Assembly: GCF_030929555.1 (NCBI RefSeq)
Contig: NZ_JAVFVT010000018.1
Span: 62,001-126,000 of the forward strand
Origin: Paenibacillus sp. LHD-117
GTDB lineage: Bacteria; Bacillota; Bacilli; Paenibacillales; Paenibacillaceae
DNA: 64,000 bases
Reading direction: 5' to 3'
The stretch's first letter is position 1. Each line of letters opens with the position of its first letter. A program made the position numbers and the translations under genes. Shown one piece after another: positions 44,619 to 53,025 of the stretch. The notes below the pieces were generated by a model. That model was not told where the DNA came from, ran no database searches, and saw only the letters and a list, made by a program, of their open reading frames with translations.

Positions 44619-45812
44619 TTAAGCTTGTTCCGCGGAGATGTTCGGTCGCGTGATCCGGCTGTCAAGCTGGCGGAACCGGAATACGAATACCAGCGCCGCA
44701 ATGCACAGGATGCCGCCAAACAAATACGGCAAGCCTTCGCCCATCGTGAACAGCAGCGATCCCAGCAACGGGCCGGCAATGCGTCCCAGGCTGTCCATGG
44801 ACGAGCTGAGGCCAGACGCTACGCCTTGTCCGACTTGGGTCTTCTGCGTGATGAGCGAAGTCACGCATGGGCGGATCAAGGCGTTGCCGACGCCGAATAC
44901 CGCCAGCGACAAGATGGCCCAAGCGAGCGAATGCGCGAACAGAAGCAGGAAAAATCCGATCGCGGATACGATTAAGCCGATCACGATGTATTTCGGCTCC
45001 TCGCCTTTCTTGATTCTTCGCCGCACGATGCCTCCCTGCACGAGCGCGCCGACGATGCCGCAGACGAAGAACAGCAGCCCGACCTCGAGCGGCGTAACGT
45101 CGAACCGGCTCATCCCGAAAAACTGCAGCGTCGCTTCCATCCCCGCGAGCGTGAACGTCACGAAGAAGGCCAATATGTACAGATGCTTGAGCGGGCCTTG
45201 GAAAGCCGACCAGCGGGAAGCACGTTTCTCTGCGGGATTCTTGCGCTGCTCCGGCGAAAGCGATTCGTTCAGCTTCAGCAGAGCGAGCACAAACGTGATC
45301 AAAGACAAAGCGGCCGCCGCGTAGAACGGCGTCTCGAGCGAGACGGTGCTGAGCAGGCCGCCGAAGCCCGGACCGATCGTGAAGCCGAGACCGATGGACA
45401 TCCCGACGAGACCCATCCCTTTGGTCCGCTGCTCCGGCGGCGTAATATCCGCCACGTACGCGACGATGACGGACGCGACGGCGCCCGAGAACAGGCCGCC
45501 GAGCGCGCGAGAAGCGTACATAAGCGCCAGATTGCCGGAAGCAAGCCCGAACAGCAGGAAGCTCGCCGCGAAGCCGACGAGACCCGTCAGAATGATCGGC
45601 CTGCGTCCGATCCGATCCGACCAGTTGCCCCACAACGGCGACAAAAGAAACGATACGGCTGAATAAAGCGCCAGCATTCTCCCGGTATGCAGCTCTGCCC
45701 CTTCCGGATCCGCTTCCTGTATAATTTCCGGCATAACCGGGATGATAATGCCGAAGCCGATAAATGTGATCATTAGTATTGCCATTACGATGATAAGACG
45801 TTTATCTTTCAT
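44619..45812 (-). CDS. MFS multidrug-type exporter
   Basis: The 397-residue protein has twelve predicted membrane helices and DHA1-family signatures: FGIIIPVMPEI in helix 1, WGNWSDRIGRRPIILTG (the inter-helix 2-3 motif), and YASRALGGLFSGAVASVIVA (motif B) with ADITPPEQRTKGMG. It resembles tetracycline/multidrug exporters such as YkuC and NorA; the substrate is unknown. A strong hairpin follows. It is divergent from speA. Confidence 0.9.
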   Translation of the reverse strand: MKDKRLIIVMAILMITFIGFGIIIPVMPEIIQEADPEGAELHTGRMLALYSAVSFLLSPLWGNWSDRIGRRPIILTGLVGFAASFLLFGLASGNLALMYASRALGGLFSGAVASVIVAYVADITPPEQRTKGMGLVGMSIGLGFTIGPGFGGLLSTVSLETPFYAAAALSLITFVLALLKLNESLSPEQRKNPAEKRASRWSAFQGPLKHLYILAFFVTFTLAGMEATLQFFGMSRFDVTPLEVGLLFFVCGIVGALVQGGIVRRRIKKGEEPKYIVIGLIVSAIGFFLLLFAHSLAWAILSLAVFGVGNALIRPCVTSLITQKTQVGQGVASGLSSSMDSLGRIAGPLLGSLLFTMGEGLPYLFGGILCIAALVFVFRFRQLDSRITRPNISAEQA

Positions 45813-45930
45813 GCCGTTAATCCCTCCACTAAACTATCGTACCATAACTATGAACGGGGTAAGTATGAACAATTAAGGAACAAATGTCGCGAATGCCGCT
45901 CTGGGAGCGGACACAAGTCCAACTTGCAGG

Positions 45931-45958
45931 TTGCAAAACCTCTTGTTTTTGTTATACT
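45931..45958 (+). promoter_or_regulatory. Promoter of speA
   Basis: TTGCAA and TATACT are spaced by 16 bp with an upstream TGT that makes an extended -10. It is 41 bp before the ATG. Confidence 0.6.
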
Positions 45959-45999
45959 CTATTTTGTTTGCACATCTGATGAAAGGCAGGGATACGGCG

Positions 46000-47469
46000 A
46001 TGGATCATAATAAAACCCCGCTCTTCACTGCGCTTCGCGAGCATGCGGAGCATAATCCCGTTCAGTTTCATATTCCCGGGCACAAGAAAGGCGTCGGAAG
46101 CGACTCGGAATTTCGCGAATTCATCGGCGACAACGCGTTGTCGATTGATCTTATCAATATAGCGCCGCTGGACGACCTGCACCAACCGACCGGCGTCATC
46201 GAAGAAGCGCAGAAACTCGCCGCGGACGCCTTCGGCTCCGATTATACGTATTTCTCCGTGCAGGGCACGAGCGGAGCCATCATCACGATGATCCTGTCCG
46301 TCTGCGCGCCCGGCGACAAAATCATCGTGCCGCGCAACGTCCACAAGTCGATCATGGCCGCGATCATCTTCGCGGGCGCAAGGCCGGTCTTCATCTCGCC
46401 GGCTCGCGACAATAACCTCGGCATCGATCACGGCATCACGACCCGCTCCGTCCGTCGCGCGCTTGAGCGCCATCCCGACGCGAAGGCCGTGCTGGTTATC
46501 AACCCGACGTACTTCGGCATCTGCGCGAACTTGAAGGAGATCGTCGATCTCGTACATAGTTACGATATTCCGGTGCTCGTGGACGAAGCGCATGGCGTGC
46601 TCATCCACTTCCACGACAAGCTGCCGATGTCCGCGATGCAAGCCGGCGCCGATATGGCGGCGACGAGCGTGCATAAGCTTGGCGGATCGATGACGCAAAG
46701 CTCCGTGCTCAACATCAGGAAGGGCCGGGTCAACCCGCAGCGCGTCCAAACGATCATCAGCATGCTGACGACGACGTCGACGTCCTACATCCTGCTGGCA
46801 TCGCTGGACACGTCGAGACGCAATCTCGCGCTGAACGGCCGCGGCATCGCGGAACGCGCGATCGCGCTTGCGCAGGACGCACGTAAGCAAATTAACGAAA
46901 TTCCGGGATTGTATTGTTTCGGCGAAGAAATTCTCGGCGGCGAAGCAACTTACGACTACGATCCGACCAAAGTTTCGGTTCATGTCCGCCATCTTGGCAT
47001 TACGGGCTACGATGTCGAGAACTGGCTGCGCGATAACTATAATCTCGAGATCGAGCTAAGCGATATGTATAACATTCTTTGCTTAGTTACGCCGGGAGAT
47101 ACCTCCGAGACCGTAGCGAAATTAATCGAGGCGCTCCAAGGCCTTTCGAATGCCTTCCACGAAGGTGCGGAAGCGCGAGAGCTTGTCGTAAAAATTCCGG
47201 ATATCCCGCAGCTTTCTCTAACGCCTCGCGACGCATTCTACGCCGAGACGGAAGTCATTCCGTTCAAGGAATCCGCCGGACGGATTATTGCCGAGTTTAT
47301 CTACGTTTACCCGCCCGGCATTCCGATCCTGCTGCCTGGCGAAGTCATCTCGCAGACGAACATCGATTATATCGTTGAGCATGTCGAGGTCGGATTGCCC
47401 GTCAAAGGACCGGAGGACAGAAGCATCGAGTTTGTGAAAGTCATCGTCGAAGAAACCGCCATCTCTTAG
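46000..47469 (+). CDS. speA: Arginine (Orn/Lys/Arg) decarboxylase SpeA
   Basis: This PLP enzyme starts polyamine synthesis by decarboxylating arginine to agmatine; some members of the family use lysine. The 489-residue protein opens with FHIPGHKKGVGSD, has SVQGTSGAIITMILS, VDEAHGVLIHFHDKLP and the PLP lysine in SVHKLGGSMTQSS (Lys226), then the C-terminal domain with IYVYPPGIPILLPGE. ATG 46000 follows AGGGATACGGCG; a longer frame from 45931 runs into the promoter. It is monocistronic. Confidence 0.92.
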   Translation: MDHNKTPLFTALREHAEHNPVQFHIPGHKKGVGSDSEFREFIGDNALSIDLINIAPLDDLHQPTGVIEEAQKLAADAFGSDYTYFSVQGTSGAIITMILSVCAPGDKIIVPRNVHKSIMAAIIFAGARPVFISPARDNNLGIDHGITTRSVRRALERHPDAKAVLVINPTYFGICANLKEIVDLVHSYDIPVLVDEAHGVLIHFHDKLPMSAMQAGADMAATSVHKLGGSMTQSSVLNIRKGRVNPQRVQTIISMLTTTSTSYILLASLDTSRRNLALNGRGIAERAIALAQDARKQINEIPGLYCFGEEILGGEATYDYDPTKVSVHVRHLGITGYDVENWLRDNYNLEIELSDMYNILCLVTPGDTSETVAKLIEALQGLSNAFHEGAEARELVVKIPDIPQLSLTPRDAFYAETEVIPFKESAGRIIAEFIYVYPPGIPILLPGEVISQTNIDYIVEHVEVGLPVKGPEDRSIEFVKVIVEETAIS

Positions 47470-47532
47470 GGGATGCCGGCTTCTTGTAAAGGTTTCCAGC
47501 CCATGCTATGATGGGCGTAGAGGTGATTGTCG

Positions 47533-47949
47533 ATGAGTCAGAGTGCTTACATTAAGCTGGTGGAAGGCTCTACCGCTCAGGAAATAACGCTTCAAGAGAT
47601 ACAAGACACGTTATTGCAATACCGTAGTCAGACCGCCTTGACCGGCGAGCAGCTCGGCTGGGATTACGCGAGCGCCGCCTTCCCCTACACGGTGGAATCG
47701 GCGGGAGACGACCGGTGGTTCTACTTGAAAGGCATCACCGGCCATTATAAGCACATTATCGTGGGACCTTCGGAATCGAAGAGCGTCGCCGGACAGTCCG
47801 TGAAGTGCATACAGGTCGTCTTGCCGGACGAATCGACCCATGGCGACAAGTCTAAGGGCAACGAGCTGTGCAAGTACTTAGCTAAGAAGCTGAAGGCGGA
47901 ACTGACGATGTTCAACGGACGAACGATCTATTACAACCCGCGCAAATGA
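47533..47949 (+). CDS. DUF1885 family protein
   Basis: The 138-residue protein matches the DUF1885 family of Bacillales, a small alpha/beta protein with unknown function. It has an N-terminal ITLQEIQDTLLQYRSQT and a core with GWDYASAAFPYTVE and WFYLKGITGHYKHIIVGP. ATG 47533 follows AGAGGTG by seven bases. It lies 63 bp after speA, but a polyamine link is not implied by the sequence. A strong hairpin ends the unit. Confidence 0.75.
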   Translation: MSQSAYIKLVEGSTAQEITLQEIQDTLLQYRSQTALTGEQLGWDYASAAFPYTVESAGDDRWFYLKGITGHYKHIIVGPSESKSVAGQSVKCIQVVLPDESTHGDKSKGNELCKYLAKKLKAELTMFNGRTIYYNPRK

Positions 47950-47986
47950 GAAACTTCAATTGAAGTCATTTCTATTGCAGTAAAAC

Positions 47987-48038
47987 GATAACGGGCTGCG
48001 CAGCCAGGGTTCTTCACCCGGCCGCGCAGCCCGTTATC
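47987..48038. terminator. Bidirectional terminator between the DUF1885 and YrzB-like genes
   Basis: Fifteen-base arms (GATAACGGGCTGCGC and complement) with an inner loop separate two convergent genes. It lacks a T run on the plus strand, so it may act as a strong stem only. Confidence 0.6.
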
Positions 48039-48053
48039 ATGCTCGCGCGGTTA

Positions 48054-48368
48054 TTATTGCTCTTCGTTCTCTGTACGCGCGATTTCTTCGTAGATCGCCG
48101 TTACGCGCTCCCACTCCGCATCGTCTTCGATGCCGACCAGGTATGCTTCTTCGTTCTCTTCTTCGATGCGGAAGATGACTCCGTCTTGTTCCGGATCTTG
48201 ACGATCCAGCAATACCGCATAGGCGTTGTTCTCGGATTCGAACGTATATACCATGACCATCTCGCGCTCTTCGCCTTCGTCGTTGGTCACGATAAACACA
48301 TGCTCTTCGTGTTCGTGATCGTGATCATGTCCGCAGCCGCAATCTGGCCCATGCTGATGCTCGCTCAT
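48054..48368 (-). CDS. YrzB-like protein (DUF1292) with His/Cys-rich N-terminus
   Basis: The 104-residue protein belongs to the DUF1292/YrzB family (core YTFESENNAYAVLLDRQ and IFRIEEENEEAYLVGIEDDAEWERV). The family's function is unknown. It is very acidic. The first 23 residues contain repeated His and a CGCG stretch (HGPDCGCGHDHDHEHEEH), which looks metal-binding and is inferred to bind zinc, nickel or cobalt. It is transcribed from the minus strand and ends near the strong hairpin shared with the DUF1885 gene. Confidence 0.8.
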   Translation of the reverse strand: MSEHQHGPDCGCGHDHDHEHEEHVFIVTNDEGEEREMVMVYTFESENNAYAVLLDRQDPEQDGVIFRIEEENEEAYLVGIEDDAEWERVTAIYEEIARTENEEQ

Positions 48369-48445
48369 GATTGTTACCCCATTTCAATGATTTTAGTCAT
48401 ACCTGCCCATCGTATCATGACATGCCATGTCGGGTCAAACGCAAG

Positions 48446-48469
48446 AAAACCCCTCCGTAGAGGGGTTTT
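48446..48469. terminator. Bidirectional terminator before the CuAO-N protein gene
   Basis: AAAACCCCTC and GAGGGGTTTT form a perfect ten-bp stem with a CGTA loop. It lies 6 bp past the stop of the minus-strand gene. Confidence 0.9.
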
Positions 48470-48475
48470 GGCGAC

Positions 48476-49045
48476 TCATGCGTTGCGAGATGTAATGAGC
48501 TTCTCCGACACGGGCACCCACTCGTCTGAGCCTGCGAGGCGCAAGTAGAACCGCACCGTATATTTGCCGCTCGCGTCAAACTTGTAGTCGAACTCGTCGG
48601 TCACGAACCAGAACGTATCGCTGTTGTTCGTGACGGATTCGCTTTGAATGAACCGTTCTTTCCCGTAGGGATCGGAGATCGTTACCTTCACGCCGGATAT
48701 ATCCGTTTTCAAATTATCGATTTGGGAGAACACCTTGATCTTGCCCTGGTAGCCCTTGTCGACGACGCCGAAAGGCGTATTGCCCTTGTAAAGGAACATA
48801 TGGACATTGGGTTTGTAAATAACGGCCCTCTTATTGTTGTCATCCCAACGAATGACGGCCCCCATCGCTTCGGCAAGCTGGCGCAGCGGCAAATAAGTTT
48901 TGCCGTCGAGCAGCACGCCCCCTTCGTCCTGTTCAATGCCGTTAATCATGACGCGTACCTTCTGTGAAGCGGCGTCCGCGAAAATCATCGAACCGCCCCA
49001 TAAGGAAAGCAGCAGCAGCATAATCGCGATTTTCCTGAATTTCAT
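48476..49045 (-). CDS. Secreted protein with copper-amine-oxidase N-terminal (stalk) domain
   Basis: The 189-residue protein has a typical signal peptide (IAIMLLLLSLWGGSMIFADA) and one copper-amine-oxidase N-terminal domain, marked by VMINGIEQDEGGVLLDG and TYLPLRQLAEAMGAVIRWD. This domain is common in secreted proteins of Paenibacillus and is thought to bind the wall or act as a stalk rather than carry copper. The C-terminal half is an Ig-like beta region (VKVTISDPYGKERF, YTVRFYLRLAG). Function unknown. Confidence 0.88.
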   Translation of the reverse strand: MKFRKIAIMLLLLSLWGGSMIFADAASQKVRVMINGIEQDEGGVLLDGKTYLPLRQLAEAMGAVIRWDDNNKRAVIYKPNVHMFLYKGNTPFGVVDKGYQGKIKVFSQIDNLKTDISGVKVTISDPYGKERFIQSESVTNNSDTFWFVTDEFDYKFDASGKYTVRFYLRLAGSDEWVPVSEKLITSRNA

Positions 49046-49208
49046 CGATGCCTAAACCTCCATCCGCATATTCTGGATGTAAGGTTATACTCCGGTTAAT
49101 CGGCAAAGTTGCGCTCTTTTATATCATTTTTTAATATAAATCATAAATAGATCGATTTGTCAAATGCTGTTGAAACCTGCGCTTGCCTGGGAAATATCAA
49201 AATCCTTA

Positions 49209-49427
49209 TTACCCGTAGGTTTTGGTCAGGATGCAGGGCACGCCTTTCCCGACGGCACCCGGCTCTTGCATGCGCGCCAAGTAGTTCATCCCTCTGGCGC
49301 AAGGCGTCTTGCATACCCTGCAGGTTTCCGAGAGCACCAGCTTGTAGTTGACTTGCTTGCGGTCGCTGACCGTTTGTTTTTTCTTCGCGTTTTTCCCTTT
49401 GCCGCTTTTGCTGCCGCCTTTGCTCAT
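49209..49427 (-). CDS. Small basic protein with Cys cluster, 72 residues
   Basis: I do not recognise this protein. The N-terminus is rich in Gly, Lys and Ser (SKGGSKSGKGKNAKKKQ), followed by VNYKLVLSETCRVCKTPCARG, ending in a Gly-rich, mostly neutral tail. The CRVCKTPC segment plus a later PC may form a zinc site. I use ATG 49427, after AGGGG with nine bases. It overlaps no other call and faces the MBL gene divergently. Confidence 0.5.
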   Translation of the reverse strand: MSKGGSKSGKGKNAKKKQTVSDRKQVNYKLVLSETCRVCKTPCARGMNYLARMQEPGAVGKGVPCILTKTYG

Positions 49428-49579
49428 CCTGCCCATCCCCTTCGCTCGTGATCCAGCTTCCACATCGTATGTCGCCGGAACGTAATGTGCGCCCAGAAAT
49501 GGCAAGCCTCCGCAAATTTTGTTACAGTGGGGATAGAGCGGCGAACTGCCGTATTTTCGTCAAAGGAGTGGGATCTGCC

Positions 49580-50305
49580 ATGTTCATCATCATGCTTGGA
49601 ACAGGAAGCGCGTTCGCCAAACGGTTTAATAATAACAATGCTTTGATCGAGTCGGGCGAGAGCAGGCTTCTCGTCGATTGCGGCATCACGCTGCCGAAGG
49701 CGCTGCATGACCAGAATATTTCCTTCTCGGAGCTGGATGCCGTATTGATAAGCCATATCCACGGGGATCATGTCGGCGGGCTGGAGGAACTGGCGTTCCA
49801 AATGATGTTTAAGTTTGGGCGCAAACCCGTGCTCTATATCGCCGAACAGCTGGTGACGCCGTTATGGGAGCATACGCTGAAAGGCGGGCTCATCCAAGGG
49901 GAGTTGAACCGATTGGAGGACTTCTTCGAGGTGAGACCATTGACAGCCGGCAAACGGCACGAGCTGCTGCCGGGCATTACGGCCGAGCTGATCCAAACTG
50001 ATCATATTCCGGGCAAGGACAGCTTCTCCTTCCTCTTCAACGAACGGTTCTTCTATTCGGCGGACATGAGGTTTAACGGCGAGCTGTTGCGTTCGCTGGT
50101 TCATGTTGGCGTGGAGACGATCTACCACGATTGCCAGCTGGAAGCACCGGGCGCGGTACACGCTTGCCTGGATGAGCTGCTGACGCTTCCGCAAGAACTG
50201 CAAGAGAAGGTTTGGCTTATGCATTATGGCGATGCGATCGAGGATTACCTGGGGCGTACGGGAGCGATGCGGATCGTTCAGCAAGGCAAGAGATACGAAG
50301 TATAA
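49580..50305 (+). CDS. Metallo-beta-lactamase-fold hydrolase
   Basis: The 241-residue protein is an RNase Z-like MBL hydrolase. It starts MFIIMLGTGSAFAKRFNNNN, then the metal motif LISHIHGDHVGGLEE, a later TDHIPGKDSFSFLF and YHDCQLEAPGAVHACLDEL and MHYGDA providing further ligands. The substrate is undetermined; several families of this shape cleave phosphodiesters or lactones. ATG 49580 has AAAGGAG. A longer frame upstream is open but unsupported. It ends by a large palindromic element. Confidence 0.88.
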   Translation: MFIIMLGTGSAFAKRFNNNNALIESGESRLLVDCGITLPKALHDQNISFSELDAVLISHIHGDHVGGLEELAFQMMFKFGRKPVLYIAEQLVTPLWEHTLKGGLIQGELNRLEDFFEVRPLTAGKRHELLPGITAELIQTDHIPGKDSFSFLFNERFFYSADMRFNGELLRSLVHVGVETIYHDCQLEAPGAVHACLDELLTLPQELQEKVWLMHYGDAIEDYLGRTGAMRIVQQGKRYEV

Positions 50306-50331
50306 ACCTTTCGGCATGCGAAACAAACAAG

Positions 50332-50413
50332 AAAACCCCCGAAGAATCGCCATAGGGTCGGCCTAGGAATCGGATTCCTATCAGGCGTCCTTATCGATTA
50401 ACCGGGGGTTTTT
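50332..50413. repeat. 80-bp imperfect palindrome
   Basis: AAAACCCCCG at the left pairs with CGGGGGTTTT at the right. Inside, AATCG/CGATT, ATAGGG/CCTTAT, GCC/GGC and TAGGAA/TTCCTA extend the pairing so nearly the whole element folds as one hairpin. It lies between convergent genes and could serve as a bidirectional terminator or be a small palindromic repeat. Only one copy is visible. Confidence 0.7.
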
Positions 50414-50439
50414 CCGTGCACGACGATTGGGTTTGCGGC

Positions 50440-50691
50440 TTAGAACAGCGGGAGCTGATCCAGGTTGTTGGATGGATCGCCGTCGGCATCGCCCCGGATA
50501 TAAGTCTCTCCGTCCCTGCCTTTGAACGCGTTCACGCCGGCTATACGGCCGGCTTGTACTTCTTGAAGCGCCGTCGCGTAGTCCAAGTCTCTGCCGGAAG
50601 ATGTTCTGAAGGCGGTCAAATCGCCGTCGCCGTTTTTCTGAACTGCAACGATCGTCTCGCTTGATGCTTGGGTTCCATTGCTTTGATCCAT
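50440..50691 (-). CDS. DUF3892 domain protein
   Basis: The 83-residue protein matches DUF3892: IVAVQKNGDGDLTAFRTSSG and then RDLDYATALQEVQAGRIAGV and NAFKGRDGETYIRGDADGDP followed by the typical end NNLDQLPLF. Such small proteins are conserved in Firmicutes and function is unknown. The N-terminus is short and polar. It is transcribed on the minus strand next to a small membrane ORF. Confidence 0.8.
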   Translation of the reverse strand: MDQSNGTQASSETIVAVQKNGDGDLTAFRTSSGRDLDYATALQEVQAGRIAGVNAFKGRDGETYIRGDADGDPSNNLDQLPLF

Positions 50692-50757
50692 AGCTGCTCG
50701 CTCCTCCCGAATGGTTGGAATCCGTTACGGAACTAGCATGCCTCGGCGCGCTGCCGA

Positions 50758-50907
50758 TTATTCCCTTATTTTCCGAAACCAGATGAATCGTTCATCGTAC
50801 GACCACGAATCCTGCTTCATGAAATTGACCAATAATGCGATCAACGTTCCTATGATGCCGAACATGCCAATGAGCCATATAGACAAAATCGCATATCCCG
50901 AAGCCAT
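50758..50907 (-). CDS. Small membrane protein, 49 residues
   Basis: This short gene begins ATG after GGGAGGGACGGCG and encodes one hydrophobic segment (AILSIWLIGMFGIIGTLIAL, about residues 6-27) followed by a polar, aromatic tail with SWSYDERFIWFRKIRE. It is a single-pass membrane protein of unknown function, in the minus-strand group with the DUF3892 gene. A strong ribosome-binding site and coherent hydrophobic profile support it as real. Confidence 0.65.
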   Translation of the reverse strand: MASGYAILSIWLIGMFGIIGTLIALLVNFMKQDSWSYDERFIWFRKIRE

Positions 50908-51056
50908 CGCCGTCCCTCCCTGCGCCTTTTTATTACCCTATGCGGAGCGGACCGGGAATAGTATGTTTGTCCACGCATATTCGGCAAGGATAGGCGTAAA
51001 CTAATGGTCGGCTTAGCAAACAAAGGCTTCTGACGCCTAACAAAGGGGACAATGCG

Positions 51057-51245
51057 ATGACGGGATCTATCGACAGCAACTACGACTGCGCCAATGCCTC
51101 TTCCGACCTACCCCAGCTCATGGAGCAGCTTCGGCAGCTGGAGAACACGGATGATCGCCAAGCGGATTGGCAAGAGCAAATGAACCATTTGGAAAATCAA
51201 ATCCGGTTCATCCAAAACAAATGCGATATTCCAAAAGGATCATAG
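51057..51245 (+). CDS. Small coiled-coil protein, 62 residues
   Basis: I do not recognise it. A GGGGACAATGCG leader precedes the ATG. The protein is soluble and helical (LPQLMEQLRQLENTDDRQAD, MNHLENQIRFIQNKCDIP) and likely forms a coiled coil. A hairpin with T run follows within 30 bp. Function unknown. Confidence 0.5.
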   Translation: MTGSIDSNYDCANASSDLPQLMEQLRQLENTDDRQADWQEQMNHLENQIRFIQNKCDIPKGS

Positions 51246-51272
51246 CCAAACCGAATCATGCACGACAAAAAG

Positions 51273-51313
51273 CCGAGGATGGAGAGCGTTACGATCTCTT
51301 CCTCGGTTTTTTT
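51273..51313. terminator. Terminator between two small genes
   Basis: CCGAGGA with its complement TCCTCGG and an inner GAGAG/CTCT stem are followed by seven T residues on the plus strand. On the minus strand an A-rich flank makes it weakly bidirectional. It overlaps the 3' end of the 77-residue minus-strand gene. Confidence 0.7.
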
Positions 51314-51522
51314 CTGCCCGAAATTAAAGCCAGAAGTCCTTCTTCTACCGCTTCATCGTCGTCCTCTTGTTTGGCCAAAATTAGTGCCCATAACGTAAGC
51401 AAATCGCCTATGACAGTGACTACGGCCGCAATGATCGCCACATCATCCGATGACAGCGTTGAGGAGCTTTTTGAGCTTTTGGCATCCTTGGAGACTTCCC
51501 TTCCCTTTTTTGGATTGGACAT
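51289..51522 (-). CDS. Small membrane protein, 77 residues
   Basis: The protein has a basic, Ser/Lys-rich N-terminus, one hydrophobic helix (VAIIAAVVTVIGDLLTLWAL, about 28-48), then an acidic stretch and a basic end (SGRKKPRKRS). It is likely a single-pass membrane protein of unknown role. The ribosome-binding site is weak, so the start is uncertain. Confidence 0.5.
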   Translation of the reverse strand: MSNPKKGREVSKDAKSSKSSSTLSSDDVAIIAAVVTVIGDLLTLWALILAKQEDDDEAVEEGLLALISGRKKPRKRS

Positions 51523-51561
51523 GCCATTCGATCCCGCCCATCGCGTGGTTATGATAGCAGT

Positions 51562-53025
51562 CTATTCAGCTGGGCCGATATGGTATGGGCGGAATTTCTC
51601 CATCATCGTTTTCTTCAGCTCCCACAGCTTCACGCTCAAGTCCACGGGGTACTTCTCGGGGTTCAGCTTGCGCAGGTATTCCGGCCAGAACTGCCTCAGC
51701 TGCTCTTGATGATAATGCCGGATCGCCTCCAAGTCCGGAAGCGTATAGACCAGTTCACCATGCTCGAAAATAGGGCGAAGCAACGGGATCGCCGTATAGC
51801 GGCTCACCGTCTTCTGCAAATAGGGATGGAGCGGATCGAACAGCTTGATGGGCTGCTTCCTCGTCACATCATCCTCTTCAGCGAGCGCGATGTAATCGGC
51901 TTCCGCTTTGCCCGTCTCGTCATTCACGATCCGATAAACAGCCTTCACGCCTGGCGTCGTCACCTTCTCGGGATTGCCGGAGAGCTTGATGACGGGCTCC
52001 ATCATGCCGTCCTTCTCGCGCGCCGCCAGCTTATAAACTCCGCCGAGCGCCGGTTGATCGGCAGCCGTGATAAGCTGAGTCCCAACTCCCCAAATATCGA
52101 TCCGAGCGCCCTGAGCCTTCAAATTAAAAATGAGATGTTCGTCCAAGTCGTTCGAAGCGGTTATTTTCACATGCGGAAATCCCGCTTCGTCCAGCATTCG
52201 CCGCGCTTCCTTCGACAGGTAAGCAAGATCTCCGCTGTCCAACCGGATGCCTCTTAGCGTCTTCCCGCGTTGTTCGAGCCGCTTCGCTATCCGAATCGCG
52301 TTCGGCAAGCCGCTTCTAAGCGTATCATAAGTATCCACGAGCAACGTCACGAAGTCGGGAAGCGCATCCGCGAACCGCTCGAACGCCTGCGCTTCGGTGT
52401 CGTGGAATTGCACCCAAGCGTGTGCATGCGTGCCTTTCGTCGGAATGCCGAACAACATTCCTGCCCGCATGTTCGATGTCGCGTCGAAGCCCGCAACGTA
52501 TGCGGCCCTCGCGCCCCATACCGCGGCATCCGCCTCTTGAGCGCGCCTCGTGCCGAACTCAAGAAGGCCGTCCTCCGGCGCGACCGCTTTGATTCTGGCC
52601 GCTTTCGTCGCGATTAGCGTCTGATAATTAATGAAGTTAAGCATTGCCGTCTCGATGAATTGCGCTTCGAATATCGCGGCTTCTACGCGCAGCAACGGCT
52701 CGCCTCCGAACGCCAGCGTCCCTTCCGGCATCGCATAGAGATTCCCGGTGAAGCGGAATTGCCGGAGCTCGTCCAGGAATGATTGCTCGTAACCTTCCTC
52801 CTGCTGCGCCAAATAGGCAAGCTCCTCGTCGCCGAACCTAATGTTTTGTATGTAATGAACAACTCTCTCCAAACCCGCGAAAACAGCGTAACCGTTCCCG
52901 AAAGGCAGCTTCCGGAAGTAAAGATCGAATGCCGTCCGTTTCCGGTGCGTCCCCTGTTTCCAATGCGCGTACATCATGTTGATCTGATATTTGTCCGTAT
53001 GCAGCGTTAGTGGTTCGGTGCTCAC
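51562..53025 (-). CDS. pncB: Nicotinate phosphoribosyltransferase
   Basis: PncB converts nicotinate and PRPP to nicotinate mononucleotide, the salvage route to NAD. The 487-residue protein has the start LTLHTDKYQINMMYAHWKQG, LEFGTRRAQEADAAVWGARA, IPTKGTHAHAWVQ, and RGIRLDSGDLAYLSKEARRM, which are family hallmarks. The start is a GTG overlapping the pncA stop by 4 bp, so pncA and pncB are translated together. The C-terminus is long, as in other Firmicutes. Confidence 0.96.
   Translation of the reverse strand: MSTEPLTLHTDKYQINMMYAHWKQGTHRKRTAFDLYFRKLPFGNGYAVFAGLERVVHYIQNIRFGDEELAYLAQQEEGYEQSFLDELRQFRFTGNLYAMPEGTLAFGGEPLLRVEAAIFEAQFIETAMLNFINYQTLIATKAARIKAVAPEDGLLEFGTRRAQEADAAVWGARAAYVAGFDATSNMRAGMLFGIPTKGTHAHAWVQFHDTEAQAFERFADALPDFVTLLVDTYDTLRSGLPNAIRIAKRLEQRGKTLRGIRLDSGDLAYLSKEARRMLDEAGFPHVKITASNDLDEHLIFNLKAQGARIDIWGVGTQLITAADQPALGGVYKLAAREKDGMMEPVIKLSGNPEKVTTPGVKAVYRIVNDETGKAEADYIALAEEDDVTRKQPIKLFDPLHPYLQKTVSRYTAIPLLRPIFEHGELVYTLPDLEAIRHYHQEQLRQFWPEYLRKLNPEKYPVDLSVKLWELKKTMMEKFRPYHIGPAE

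Noticed and set aside
45952..46992. 346-codon minus-strand frame opposite speA
   Set aside because: Antisense to a well-supported PLP decarboxylase, with no start signal and an Arg/Asp-rich translation.
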